Positions 44,096-57,258 of a stretch of 64,000 nt of DNA are shown one piece after another. The notes beneath the pieces were generated by a model. The model did no database searches. It had not been told where the DNA came from and saw only the letters and a program-made list of their open reading frames with translations. The translations under genes and the position numbers were made by a program. This stretch comes from Dacryopinax spathularia (Eukaryota > Basidiomycota > Dacrymycetes > Dacrymycetales > Dacrymycetaceae). The stretch's first letter is position 1; each line of letters begins with the position of its first letter. The stretch is from contig JBBPFI010000009.1 in NCBI GenBank assembly GCA_037974965.1, positions 248,001 to 312,000 on the forward strand, given 5' to 3'.

Positions 44096-44705
44096 TCGGT
44101 CGGTTCGGCTCAAGGACAGAGGATATGCCCTGCTTCGCCTGGAAGTCCAGACGTGGCCCGGCGCAGTAGACGTGGGCTGACGCAGGAGGCTGCTCTATGG
44201 AAGTTGAAGGCGAGCAGGTTAGGAGGAAACGACCAGGAGTAGAAGGGGTTAGGGACCAACGGCATCGACCCCGTCATACTTACTTATGGCAATGCGTTTC
44301 CACCGTAACTTGCGGGGTAACTATGCTCCTTTTCTAATGCAAATTCGAAGAAATGAAGTCAGAGTGAATCAATCTGCATTCAGGCAACGACAGTGGCATA
44401 ACATGTTCCTAGGTATCATGTGCTCGGGTGGAGTGTCATAGGCGCATAGTGTCAAGAGAAGAAGAACGAAAGAGCGCACAACTGAGTGAGAAAAATATAC
44501 AACAAAGACGCGCACCAGGCGCGTCGTTTCCGAATAGAGAGTCCTGGAATACTGAGAATATCGTACATCAAAGCATGCAACTTCAAACGAAGGGTGACGG
44601 CGTGTGGACATGCTTGCAAGATCGGAGTCGACGTGGAGGAGAGTTGGCGTCGGAAATGAGTCGCTTTGGATGTTCGTCGGGTCTTGAGATAGGGAATAGG
44701 AGCGC
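44096..44705. other. Intergenic region, no gene recognised
   Basis: About 610 bases between the LCL3 start and the 3' end of the next gene. Open frames on both strands near 44369-44776 mirror each other and show no motif. Confidence 0.4.
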
Positions 44706-47700
44706 TCAATAGAAGCTCTCATCATCACTCCCCGCCCCCAACGTAACATCCACAAACTCCTGTAAATGCCTCTCATCCTCCGTCTTCAGCCTCAAGCTCT
44801 CACTATCACTCCCACTGCCACTATCGACGAACCGCTCGACAGAGGCGGCGTGCTTGCGCGGGGTAGCTCGGATCCAGTTATGGTTGGGTTCGTCGTCTGA
44901 GTCGTGGTGTACTTCGTCGTGGTGGGAGGGAGGAGGGGGAGGTCGGTATACGCGAGTGGGCGAGTCGGAACCTGAGCGAGAGTGCGATCTTCCTGAGCCA
45001 GATGAAGGCGGCGAGAGCGGTATATGCTGCTGCATATGCTGAGGTGCCTGCCGCGGTCCACTAAGCGTCGAAGCCGAGTCCGATCTCCTCATCCCCCTAT
45101 TCATCACGCTCGTCGGCCTGACCTCAGAGTGCGTGTCGATGCTACTCGCCCCGCTCGGAACCCTCTGCTTCGCCACCGGCAACCGACTCTTCTTCCCCCC
45201 CTGCTGCTGCTGCTGAAGCTGAAGAGCCTGCTGCCTCGCCAACGCCCCCTCCAACTCCCTTATCCTACCCCTCAGCAGCTCCAGCTCCGCCCCCAGCCGC
45301 CTACACTCTTCCTCTCTCTCCCTCTCACGGCGATTACTCTCCCTTAACGCTCCCAACAGCGCGCCTTTTTCGAGGTTGTGCAGTTCTAGCACTTGGGCGA
45401 ATCCGGGTGGGTTTAGAGGGTCTGAGAAGGCCGATGCGGATGAGGGGGCTGTGGCGGTTGAGGGCGTTGTGGTCGAGGTGAGGGAATCGACGATCAGACT
45501 AGGCGTGCCCGTGACGCTCCGGCTGGGAAGGCTAAGGCTGGGCGCATCGCTCCGTCCAGAAGCTCGGCGACGGGTGGTCGCAGCTGTCGACTGGGAGGAA
45601 GTCGGGGCGTGCTTCCCGCGTCGAGCAGTCCGAGTCCCAGACGTAGGAGGGCAAGACTCCTTCCTCTCCTTCTCCCTTCCCTGCTCGGGGACCTTCTCCC
45701 TCAGCCGGTCCTTGGCGTTGTCGTCCAACAGCCCAGCAGCCCTCAGAGCCCTCCTCCCAGGCCCAGAACCGAGCCAGTCCGCCGTTCGTGCGGTCCGCTC
45801 AAGCTGCTCGATCTCCCTGCTCTCCTCATCATCCGCAGGATCTTCGACCTCTCCCTCCACCTCCATCTCACCATCAACTTCTCCCTCAACCTCTCCCTCA
45901 ACTTCTCCCACCAAGGGGGTGCCACGGCTCCCAGGCCGGAGATCTTCGACCAGGAGGTCGGGCGACCTAGCCCTAACAGAAAAATACTCCGAAGCCCCCG
46001 ACACCTGACGCGAGTGCGCGGGCCTCTGCTCCACCCTAGACGGCCCAGCCGCCCGGCGCTCCCCAGCAGCAGAAGCAGACCTCCCCCCCTCTCCCCTCCT
46101 AGACTCGGCAGCAGATACCGACACGGCCGCCACGCTAGGCGACCTCACCCCCAGCTCAGCCCGCTCGGCCGCTTGTCTCTCCCTCCGTAGAGCAATGCGT
46201 TCCCTCCACGGCATCCTCCGTTCCTGTTCGTTCAACAACCCGGGGCTTTGGAGTCCTTCCCGCCCCGTCGTAACAGCCGAGGCGGAGGAAACAGACCGGA
46301 TACCGGGTGAGACGAGGAGGGGCGTTTCCCTTCCTCTCCCTGTTCCTGGAAGGGGGGCGTGCGTGCTGGAGGTAGTGCGTTGGCTGTCTATGCTGCTCCT
46401 CTGCTGCTGCTGCTGCTGCGCGAGGGGAGAAATAGCGCGCTGAAACAGCACCTCCCCCCCTACCATGCCTGCGCGAGCGGCATCGGTGCTGCTCTTCCTA
46501 GTCCGGCCGGAGGAGGAGGGGACAGAGGAGGAGTCGGTGTTGCTTCTTCTTGGTCCCCCTGGCGTAGGCCTAGCGGGAGAGGGAGAGCTGGGGGTGAGAG
46601 TGAGAGTGAGCGGCGGGGGAGGGGCTTTCTTCGGTATTGGGGTAATGGTCGCTATACTCGATATCGTCGTATCCGACACCAAGTTTGTCAGTTGTTCTCC
46701 TCCATCTTGCTGCCCGGCGGCAACCCGAGGAGCAGCGGGAGTGGACGTAGGAGGCGGATCAGCAGCAGCAGCAGCAGGGGTAGCGGAGGGCTTATGTGGC
46801 GTTGAAGCGCGGAAGGGAAGGGGCGACCCCGTCCGAGCAGCAACACTCTCCACCATCTCCCGCATATGCTCCAGGTCTTGGCGCATCCTGTTGATCGTTA
46901 TTGCTGGGTCTTCTTCTTCCCTCTCTGTACGGGGGAGGGCGTAGGGGGCGGAAGGGGTTGGGGAGCGGTCGTACACTGGAGGAAGGGTTTGGGGGAGACC
47001 GAGGCCGTGGATGCCTCCTGCTGGGGAAGGGGAAGGAGCGAGGGACGGGTTGGGCGAGTAGGCGCGGATGTTGGGAGCGAAGAATGTCGCGCTTGGTCCG
47101 CTCGCGCTTAGGGGGTGGACATGCGGCGGCGACGGCAAAGGCGACAAATAAGCCGGTGAGAGCGGGCGGTCACTACTCACACGTCTACCGTCAGCTGAGC
47201 TGGAAAAGGAGGTGAGAGGGTACGTACTACTGCTGATGAGGGTGCATATATGCCATATTCCCGATCCCTGGCGGGTAGCCATTAGTCGGTACGGGTTCCC
47301 TGGGGATATCGAGCGTGTTCCTCCCCTGCTGCTGCTGTCCGACCAACGGATACGCTCCTTCCGACCTAGCGAGCTCTATCGTTGCTCGTCCCTGTCCTAC
47401 CTCACCTACGGGCGGAGGGCCAACCCAGCCAAGTTCGGCATATCCCGTATCGGGGAACAGCCGCCCAACGTCGGCGCTGGAAATCCCTGCTGTTGAGGGC
47501 GTGCGGCGGGACTTGCCGAAGAGACCGAAACTGCGTCTTTTTTGGTGGCCGTGGGACTTGGGGAGAGTCGTTGGTGGTGGGGCGTGGGTTGGGATATAGG
47601 GTGGTGAGGGGAGGTGCGAAGCTTGACTTAGCGCAGGGCTAGGCGTCGGGGCGGGTGACGGGGCTGGGTGCAAAGTCTGCGTGTACCCCTGTTGACCGGG

Positions 47701-47913
47701 CGATGTTGGCGACATCGGTCGCTGCACCGGCAAAGGGTGGAAGCCAGATGACGGCGGAGTCGAGCTCGTACCCGAAGCCGTCAACGGCCTCGAGAGGGAG
47801 AACCTCTGCCGCAGTGAGCGGAGTGTGCCCGTCTGAGCGGCGACGGTGCTTGGCAGAGAGGGGCCATGGCCGTGTGATGTTGATGGCCGTGGAAGGGGTT
47901 GGGGTTGAGACAT
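44706..47913 (-). CDS. Large low-complexity coiled-coil protein
   Basis: Two exons (47228-47913 and 44706-47199) separated by a 28-base gap read as a very short intron; the sum is 3180 bases, 1059 residues, a whole number of codons. Most of the protein is disordered and rich in Ser, Pro, Thr and Arg. A heptad-like segment appears near the C-terminal third (LELHNLEKGALLGALRESNR, then ELELLRGRIRELEGALARQQ) and continues into a Gln run. A shorter helix (INRMRQDLEHMREMVESVAA) lies near residue 360, and an acidic repeat EVEGEVEGEVDGEMEVEGEV near the middle. I do not recognise a family; a cytoskeletal or polarity scaffold is only a guess. The 28-base intron is below the usual minimum, so that junction is doubtful. 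Confidence 0.65.
46401..46418. repeat. Coding CAG/CTG trinucleotide repeat
   Basis: Six tandem CTG triplets on the + strand, read as part of a Gln run on the minus strand in the coiled-coil protein. Shorter CTG runs occur near 45208 and 47328 in the same gene. Confidence 0.8.
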
Positions 47914-50526
47914 GTTGGTTTCGTTCTACTTGTCTGAGATGGTGAGGTATGCGGTTGTGTGTCTTGGTTGATCGATTATGAGGCGATGGTTGAGGTGTCG
48001 CAGGCGCGCAGAATGTGGGGGTAATGTCTTGATGAATCGATGTTGGGTCGAACAGAGGGATAGGGGCAGTCACCAAAGCCCTGTATACCGCTCAGAGTCA
48101 ACAGCTGTCAAGCGTCTGAGTCGAGCGTACGCACCTAAGAGCCCAACTCCAACCCAACTCCAACTCTAACTCTATACCCCGTACACCGGATACCTCTCGA
48201 AACTCCCCACGTAGGGGGTAGAGTTGAGGCGATGCCGAAGTTCTAGTTGTTGATGAACACGAGGCCAAGCAGAACCAACCACCTGCCTACGAAGGTCCGT
48301 GATCCAGGTCCAGGTCCGACCCGAGGGATGTCGAGAGCGGCGATGAGGTCGGTGTGATGGTGTGATGGGTGTGATGGGTGTGATATGCCAAAAAGAAGAG
48401 CGTAGATGTTGAACGAGTGATGTGCTTCTTCTCCTATGTTCCGCGCGGGGGTCAGCGGTTGTCGAGTACGGTACGGTCAGTGGGTCGATGTAGGCAGCGC
48501 AGGCGGGAGGATGGTGGTCGCAAAGATGAGAGAGTGCAATGTCCCACCCCCTTCGATGATCCTGAGAGAGGTGGGGAAATGGAACGGTCTCACGATTCGA
48601 TCGTTAGTGAGCCTAACAACGAAAATTCCAATGGTGCGCTTCTTTGGCTTCTTACAACTGCACGGCCGAGTTACCGTAAGGGTCCATTTCGATCGGATCG
48701 CATTGAATCGGCTTCTGTCGCATTGGAATGCGGGTGTGATTCCGGAAGCAATCACTGGAATGTTGGGGGTGGCTCTAACACATAACACACAACCTTCATG
48801 CGATGCGAGACATCGGTGCAGGAGAGCAGTCTACATCTGACAATCGCACTAACGATGACGCTACGAGATCTGATCGGACCTGAACCACGCGTTGACTGGC
48901 TCAGTATTGTCCTAGCCCCGCTATGATGGGCACGCCTCCAATCGCAGAGATCACGGGACTGACGTGGTCGCGTCCCCGTTGTATCTCTGCGCAAGCGACT
49001 CCCCTCACTTAAGTACGTTGACTACTCATCCCACATCCTCCAACTTCCCTATTGATCCACGACGGTCCAAAACAGGGAGTCAGTCAACCCCGACAAGAAC
49101 GCCGCCGACAGTCGGAGCAAACCAGGCGACTTCTTCCCGGATTACGACTAACATGGCGGGCCATCCCTTACTCTTGCGCTCATGTCTATCCCAGTCCTGT
49201 GGAGCGGAACAGCAGAGGTGAGTCAAGTACCCGGCTTCATCCAAATGGGAGGGCGACATGACCTGACTATCGGACTACAATACAGTATCTGCCCGCGAAG
49301 CCGGTCCCTCAAGCCGAGTCCTCTATGCAGCTGCAGCCTACCGGCCATTAGAACCCTTGACGGAGATATGCGCGTGCCGTGCGCTCTCGACGTCCTCTGC
49401 CCAGAGCACATCGACCTGCCGCCTATAATACAGTACTGTGGAACGCACTCTCCCTGGTCGTCTCAGCCGGGCGAGCACGGACGACCTGGGCAGGCGATGC
49501 GATCGGTTTATCTTCCTGGCCGCTTTGGAGGATTCCTCAGATGGATGGCCTCCCCCCCTTCTCCCGAGGTGCTTCCCGAGCCTGTCCATGCCCCGCCATC
49601 CAGATACGGTCATCCCCAACTCCACGACGACCTGTCCGACTACATACAGGAAAAGCTCCTACAACGAGTAGAGCGGAGGACGAGCGTGCGTGCGTGGTAA
49701 ATTCCAGTCTGAGCATCGAACGGTCCATCATGCTCACGCTGGTTCGCTAGCACATGGATGGACGCCCTGGCCCAGCCCGGATCTCAGACAGTGCCGTGCT
49801 CAAGATGCTGCCTCGATCCGACCCGACCCGAGCCGTGCCGGCCACGGCCAGCCAACACCACGCCACAGCAGACTGCGGTACTGCGAAAAAAAACATCTGC
49901 GAGCGAGGGTGAGGGTCCGTCCGCTCTCTGTTCAAGATACCGTCGAGCAGGACCTGCAGGCAACCCCTTCCTCTCGGCCAATGGATAGCGACGCGCTCAG
50001 AACTCACCAGCCGGATTTGGTGCTACTTGGTCTTCGGACCCGTCCTGCAACATCCGCGTATGCGATCCCACCGCTCCTGACCTTACCTGCCGGACCATGC
50101 CCCCGCGGCCGGTTTGATATCCTCGTAGAAAGGGAGTTCGACGGCTTATCCGCGCCGTGCTCTGGTTGGACGGATGTGAGCGACGAGATCTGCAGGGCAT
50201 GATGAGATCTTTGCATTCCTGGGGTTCCTAGAGGGTTCGGGGCACCTGCTGTTGTAAGCATGGTTCGTGATGAATTAGACCGCAAAACGTCTGATCGCTC
50301 TTGCGAGCCGTACAGTATTAGCGACTGTGTTGGAGCCGGATGGTCCAGGGTTCCTATGCTTGCTTGTGCATTGACGGTCATGAGATTCTAGAGCGTACAA
50401 CTACATCGTACAACAAACACGGCTCCAGGGCGAACAACACGAGGTACGTGTACACGGTCTACAATAAGGTATAAGAAATTTGGTCGGTCGTCGATTTTGA
50501 TTTGTTTATGGAAGGCTCCCAGCCAT
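47914..50526. other. Long gene-poor region
   Basis: About 2.6 kb with no gene I can call with confidence. The left part is the promoter of the coiled-coil protein gene. On the + strand MAGHPLLLRSCLSQSCGAEQ (from 49153) runs up to a good donor (aggtgagtc). Downstream, after a CAG at 49286, SAREAGPSSRVLYAAAAYRP and later LWNALSLVVSAGRARTTWAG read somewhat like protein. They cannot be joined into a model that I trust. The 170-residue frames at 49182-49700 and 49690-50202 show no motif. Confidence 0.35.
48349..48384. repeat. Short minisatellite (tgtgatggg units)
   Basis: Four tandem, slightly imperfect copies of an 8-9 base unit (gtgtgatgg / gtgtgatggg) in the leader-side region of the coiled-coil protein gene. 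The length polymorphism expected of such arrays cannot be judged from one sequence. Confidence 0.6.
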
Positions 50527-53500
50527 CTAGCGCGCAGATGAAGACCCAGCCTGCCCCGCCCGTCTACGCTCCGCCGCCAGTGCGGCTTCTCTCCTCCGGA
50601 CCTCGCGTTGCATCTCTTCCTCGACCTCCACATCAACTTGCATCCCATTATCTTCATGAGCAGGCTCCAGGAAATGCGGGAACAAGATGGCGAGCATGTC
50701 GTCCGTTCTGCATTAGGTCAGTGCCTGATAACCCTTGAATCTAACCTAACGTGACTCACTTGGCCATAAAGTCCCCTTTCCCCTTGCTGCCTTTCTTAGG
50801 CGATCTGCCCACTCCCTCATCGCCCAGCTCGCTCATGCTGAGTGTCCCGCGCGCATGGTCTTTCGTATAGATCGACAATCCCTTGTGGGCAGCAAGATCG
50901 AGCACGCCTTTCTCGACCGTGTCAATGGCGTAATAACAGAAGACCTCGGTGCTCCGCGTTTGACCCATACGGTCTACTCGGCCGATCGCTGCAAGCCAAG
51001 TTAGTCATCCTCAGACTATGCTATACAGATGCATACCTTGAACTTCGAAGGCATGGTTCACCACCGGTTCGAGGAGGAATACTCGGTTCGCGCATGTCAC
51101 GTTCAGACCTGCGTTCTCGCGCTCGCCGTGCAGAAGAAGCACGCGACATGCCGGGTCGAGCCTGAACTCGCGTGCAGCGTTTCTGCCCGCTTCAACTCGA
51201 ATACAGGAGATACCATTCTCCTGCAACGCACGGGCGATGACTGCTGATGTGTTAATTCCTATTTGGACGATCGGAGGGAAGCACGCACTGTTGAGAGAGT
51301 CTACCCAAGCGGAGAAGACAATCGATTTCGCCTCGGGCTCCTTCATCTTCAAGTACAGCAAGTGCTTGACGAGCGCTTGCACCTTACTTCCGTAGTTCCC
51401 GTGCGCCTCCATCTCTTCTATTTCGCGCAGGAGGTTGCCGTCAATCACGTTGTAGTCTATGTGCGAACTCGAGGCAGAAGGCGGCTCGGGATCCACAACT
51501 TCCTCCCCCTCATCCACCTTTTGGCCCGCTTTGAACACAATGCGATGCACGGTCTGCTTCGACAAGGGCTGCCTGCAAACAGGACAGAACTTGTTCCCCG
51601 GCTTTTTCAGCCACGCTTTCAGGCAGTCCTACTGGGTCGTGAGTTACCGCGCATGAGGGTACGGGCAAAAACCCACCTCGCAGTAGATGTGACCGCAAGC
51701 CGTCAAGCAACCATTCTCGAACTCGGAAGCGCACAAGACGCATTCCCGTGTCTCTGTTTCGTCCACCCCAGGTGCTGCAGTCTTGTGTCCTTCGTCCATG
51801 TAGTCAAGATATCGCTGCTTCGCTTGCAACCCGCGCAGAGAGTCATCGAGTTCGTGGACTTTGTCCAGCTCCTCTCGCACGACTTCATCCAGACCCCGAT
51901 CACCAAACTTCTTCACGTCCAGATCCATGACGGAATCCGAAAGCTCCTGCAACTGGCGGAAGTACAGGATACGCGCGTTAAACGCCTGCCGGAAGAGAGC
52001 CAATTCAGCTTCCAGGCGATTGCAGAGTGCCTCTGTATATTTTCATTAGCGGAAACCGACAATTTCAGATCTGTGTACTTACCCTGGTCCGTAACCACCC
52101 TCCGCAGGCGCATCGCCTCTCTCTTCAGCATGGCGCCCTCCAACTCACGCTCGTGACGATCAGCGAGTCCGCTCAACTCGAGGAAGACAACCTGCACAGG
52201 TCGTCAGGACATGTGACTGAAGGCGGCTTCCTAAGGATCATACCTTTAACGATCGCTTCGAGTGTTCATTCTTTAGATTTCGCCTCTCCTCTGTTAACTG
52301 TCGCATCAGCACCTCGTTCTGCGGTTCCATCTCGGCAGCAGCGGCCGCTTGTTCGGTATCCAAACCAGCGTTGAGAGCCGCTCGCGTGTCCCGTGACTTT
52401 TTCTCTCGCGACTCGTGAATAGCAAGAAGTGTTCTTTCTTGCGAGAGCGCTTCCTTGCGATCTGCTAGCAGTGCCGCATATACAGTGATATAAGCTTCGG
52501 CTTCGCCCTGCGCGTCGAGAGCGTGTGCATATTCTTCACCACTTGCGTCCTCGCCTTGTCCACTAGTCAGACTTTGCGTCAAGCGGGTGAAGATCATCTG
52601 TCCAAGTGTTAATATCTCGCATCAAGCCTCGGACGGCTAACGACTCACGCCGCGCCATTTCCACAGCAAATCCCGCTGGTCATTCAACAAATCGATGATG
52701 TCGTTGGCCTCATCGAACTGCAACACATTGTCAGGAAAGCTGGTCTCTAGCCAAGGACTACCACGCACCAGCAGACCACCTCGCAAGCCTGGCTGGTCGC
52801 AAGGCGCCACCTCGAGCTCCCGCTCTCCAACGCCCTTTTCGGCCACCTCTTGCGTGAGCTTAGTCATAGCTCGTGTTGCAATATTTTCAGTATCTGCGTC
52901 ATGTTAGTTGCAGCCCATAGGGTAAGACACGATCCTTACTTTTCAGGACGTTTCTTCGCACCTGCTCAGCATCGCCATATGCGGCGTCTTCCTCAGGTTT
53001 CCCGAGCTTGTGGTACAGGTCACCCAAAGCGAAGAAGACTTGAAAATCCGGATAATCAACGGAGGCTAGCATGCAAAAATGGAACACACACTTTTGTGCT
53101 GTAGCACGTAACACTCTCGGAGGCGCACGTGCGACGTCTTCAGTCTGTTCTCCTGAGATCTCCTACCCTTGCCTTCTTCCAAATCGTCGTCCTCATGCAT
53201 CCAGGCGTCCTCTTCCTCGCTGTCATCTCCATCTCGCTTGACCTCCTTGCCCTTCCTCTGAGACGCGTGGGCCTCGTCCTCCAGAAGATGGCTGTCAGGC
53301 AAGCCCTTTGCTTTCTCCCGTGCAGCCTTGCGTTCAGCTCTGGCAACGGCGACCTGTGCATCGAGAATTGTCTTAACCTCGTCTATCAACACCTGGACCT
53401 CGTCTTTCAACGTGAGGAAAAGCTCGAGCGATTGCTTCCAGCGCGCAGCATTGGATTCGTCCAGCTGAATAAGGAGTGCGTGCTTAACTCGATGCTCAAG

Positions 53501-56289
53501 CTGCATAGTCCACTAATAAGCTCGGTTCAGCCCGAGGAAGTCGAGTTTACACACCCTATCTCGTTTTTCGTTCAAGATAATCTGCCGATTTTGGTAACGC
53601 ATGAGTTCGAGCACCTCCCCAATCGTCCTGAGCGCTCCGCCAAGCACACGGTCATTTCGATGCAGTTGACCAATTTGTGGATGCGTGCAGCTTTGCCGGA
53701 GCCGGAGAAGCCAGGTCCGCAGCTGTGAGATGTCGAGCTGACTTCCCTCTCTCAGGGGGTTGCCGAGGGCGTCGACGCCCAGAGCGTTGTATGCTGATTC
53801 GAGCAGGTCGTTGTACAGCTACAACAGAACTGCAGGTTAACTGGGGTCAGAAGTCACAGCATATCCCACGCACATGTCGCTCGACTGGGCCCATCTCGAT
53901 CGGAACGAGGTATCGTCTTTGCGGAGGAATGGTGAGTTCATTCGCCACTTGACGTTTAAGCGTGCGGATGCCGATGCGCTGGAAGAGCTCGCGAAAATCG
54001 TGAGCAAAAGCAGGTTTAAGCAGCCTATTCCACAAGCGTTGTGAATCGGAAAGAATGGGGACGCGGAGGAACCTGAACAGATATTCAGCCTCATTCTGCA
54101 AGCATTCTGGGAGAACTCACCGAAGCACTTGGAGCAGATCGCGGATATCATCTTGCACAGGTGTACCGGAAACGGCGATGCTCGCTCTCCGTGGAATGAG
54201 GCTAACCACGGCGGCAGCTTTCCCGTCTCCTTGAAGCTGCACCTCGTCCATGATTACCCTCCACCATTCGACGCTGACCAGCGGGCTGCGTACGACCGCA
54301 TCTGCGCCCTGAGGTACAGTATACACAGCCGACCCACGTTTTGGCCGTTCTTTGCGCGGTTGCGACACGTAGAACTCCTTACGAATGTCGTCATAGGTGG
54401 TGAGGACGACATCGTAGCTATGGGTGCTGGCGGCCCAGGCAGAGAGGTAAGTCTCCTCATCTATGCGACGGTGTCAGAAGGGCAATCACAAGGCGGTCAG
54501 ACGAATACGCACCGTCAGGCCCTTTCCGGTTTTCTGCGTCCTTCACGCGCTTCCTCTCCCTCTCTACACCCTCCATCTCTTTCTTCCAACCTTTATAAAT
54601 CAACACCTTTAATTCCGGCGCATGTAATGCGATCTCGTCGGCCCACTGCTGCTGCAGGCTAGCGGGGCTCACAATCAACGTACAGCCCACCTCTCTGACG
54701 TGCGTATCACGCGGCTCTCCTGCTAAGTCGTAGGCCACAAGCCGCTTCACATTATCCGGGGTCCGTGTGATAGGCGAGGGGTGTAAAAGTATGAGACCAA
54801 GGCACTCGAGCGTCTTCCCCAAGCCCATCTCTTCACTGAGCATACCGCCGAACACACTGTCTCCGCCTGGAGCGGTGGAGACAGCGAGTTCAGCAGGAGG
54901 AGATGGAACAAGTGCACCAAGCAGGGGGGAGTAGTAGATCGTGCCATCTCGTAACGACGGAGGGAGTAGCGGTGATACAGCGTGATGATAGAGGAAATAC
55001 TTCTCGGTCGTCTTGGAGAGGGACGCCGCTGAAGCGGCAGGAGCGCCTTCTCGATGTAAGAGCCAGGCCAGGCTCCGCCTCTGGAAAGGGAGCAAGTGGG
55101 CGTCCAGCTTCTCCGGCTGGAAGCGCTCCTCTTCTGCTTCAGCCGGTGCGGGGGCAGGTTTCAGGAGTTCGTAGAACCAGTGTACGTTGGTCTGTCCTGG
55201 ATAGTTAATGGGCGCAGGAGGAGGCGGGAAGAGATGGGAGAGAAGGAGACGCTGGGCTTCTTGTGCGTTGAGGGACAACGACCAGGGCTGAACCAAGATG
55301 GCTGGAAGGAACGCGAGGGAGATCGATAGCTCAAAGCGAATCGGGATGGTGTCTTTCTTCCTGCGCGTTCGAGACTCAGTCGGCGTAGTAGAGACGGCTG
55401 CAAGCGTTGCATTGAGTCTTGTACGAGGCTGCGGCAAAGATGACAGGACTACAGCGGCATGCAAGACTGACATTGGCGACGCCACGTTGTAGGAGAAGTC
55501 ATGATCTTCCGCCTCGCCACCAAAGGCTGCAGGGGGCTCGAAACGAAGGATCATCTTGGTCTCACGTTCGCCAGCCAGAGCGTGAAGTTGTATCCACTTG
55601 CTAGAGCAACGAAAAGCGACGGGCCCAAGCCGTGCGCGTTCCGCTATGATGTCACCGGGAGCATGGGGACATCTGAGGCGTTCTTGCACGATTGTGAAGA
55701 ATGACTCTTCTTCTTGGTATAACGCATCGAGAGATGCGAGCTTCTGCAGTTTGCTACCAGGAGGAAAATGCTCGACGTCGGGACCACGACTGAGATTGAG
55801 ACTGGCGGAGAGACGAAGGGTGAAGAGCGGCGGTGCGTCAGCCTCCACCGGTGCGGAAAGCTCGCTGACAGCGGGATTTGCCACATCGACAGTAGCGGGA
55901 GCCACAACACCCTCGGACTCGAGAGTATCGACGATGATGATGTCTGGAGTTGAGCCTCCCGTGAGTGTCTGGCCCGATGTGTCGCCCTCAAGCGTTGTAG
56001 GATCAATTGCGGGCTGGCCGGAATTCCGCTTCGCCCGTTTCCTCGGTCCCTCCTTTTCCCCTACTCTGACTCTCTTGCCCCGCCTGAACCCTCCGTCTTT
56101 CTCCACCTTTCCCATTATAGGCCCGCTAACGTCACTCGCCGCCTCGCCATGCGTTCCCGCGACAAACTTCGAGAGCAGCGGGATGTCGATGTTCTGCCTC
56201 ACGACGCGTGTGAGCATAGACGTCGACGTCCTGTTGAGGGGCCGCAAGTCGACTGTATGCGCGGTCTCCATCCACAAAGGACCTTCCAT
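50527..56289 (-). CDS. SNF2-family ATPase with RING finger, Irc20/SHPRH-like
   Basis: A large DNA-dependent ATPase and probable E3 ubiquitin ligase of the nucleus. The start MEGPLWMETAHTVDLRP is the first ATG in a frame open upstream only as far as a stop. An N-terminal region with basic clusters (FRRGKRVRVGEKEGPRKRAK) precedes the first helicase lobe: FGGMLSEEMGLGKTLECLGL (Walker A), TLIVSPASLQQQWADEI, SVEWWRVIMDEVQLQGDG (the DEVQ form of motif II) and SIAVSGTPVQDDIRDLL. The RING, CVLCASEF...GCLTACGHIYC...FCPVCRQPL, sits between the lobes, as in SHPRH and Irc20. The second lobe has AKSIVFSAWVDSLN, CRVLLLHGERENAGLNVT and VDRMGQTRSTEVFCYYAIDT. About a dozen short introns are needed. The tail ends in a charged helix and SSSAR. 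Confidence 0.87.
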
Positions 56290-57258
56290 TGTAGCAATCA
56301 GCAGGGTGCAAAGAGGCAACAAGGTGCGAGCTCGATGTCGGGGGTGGAGGACGTCGTCGATGGGGACGACGACGAGCTGGTCGTCTGCCGCCAATGAACG
56401 ACGCGGCGACGACTGTTCCCTGAACGGCCGAAAACCAAAATTCGGCGTTTGCTAACTTTCGCCATTTGCCGAGTGGCAGTGCTGTGACTCACATAGGATT
56501 TGCCAGAAGTATTCGGGGTCCTCCATTTTCCGGGGTCTCGCCGCCTTCAGCTCTGGGCTAATCGTCCGGAGCCTAAAACCCGAGACTTTTGCCTTCAAGC
56601 AGAACACCGCTCCCTCGAAAGCCCTAGCAGGCTATGCATCCTCCTCTATGTACTGGACGATCCGCTTAATCGTCAGGTCGTCTTGGACTCCGGAGCTCAT
56701 ATTCCGCTATATAGCGCCCCACCCTGATCGTGGCGGAAGAGAGGTGCTGAAACGTCTCCTACACCGTACTGGAAACTTGACTTGCTGGCAATCCGAAGAT
56801 TCTGGACTGTGGCGGTCACCGTACCTATTCACTTAAAATTACTGCACACGCAAGCTGGTGACCTGTCGGACCTCCAAGGGGTCGAAGACGTCAAGTAATG
56901 AATTCAGGAAGGGTTCTTGCGGCATATCCAACGCGTATCAGATGTTTTCGCTGCTCCGCAAATGGCCGAATGTCCACATGTCAGACGACTAGACATTAGG
57001 TCATCTGGCCAGGCTCACGAGGGTACCTAAGCGCCCAACCGCGTATATAAGGAGAAGAACAAGCACCTTTTCCTCCTTACCCAACAGTTGCTGGTTCAGC
57101 TGATCCCACTCCCACTCTCTCCATTTCCTTCTCACTTCCCGCTCACCTGCCGGTCAGGACTTCCGCTCCACTCACGTTCTTCACGTTCTTCACGCCAACA
57201 ACACTTACGACCACTACTTCGTTCCTCGAAAGAAAGTCCAAAGCGAGCCACAGCCACC
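56290..57258. promoter_or_regulatory. Divergent promoter region with TATA box at 57044
   Basis: About 970 bases between the SNF2-RING gene (-) and the secreted repeat protein (+). TATATAA at 57044-57050 lies about 210 bases before the + strand ATG and suggests strong regulated transcription with a leader of about 180 bases. Upstream of the minus-strand gene, an ATG at about 56463 opens a short overlapping frame that would act as an upstream ORF. Confidence 0.55.

Noticed and set aside
45376-46805. Long + strand open frames across the coiled-coil protein gene
   Set aside because: They are antisense shadows of a low-complexity, GC-rich exon.
49182-50202. Two overlapping + strand frames of about 170 residues
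   Set aside because: Composition is Pro/Arg/Ser-rich as expected from GC-rich non-coding DNA. Attempts to join them through introns gave no coherent protein.
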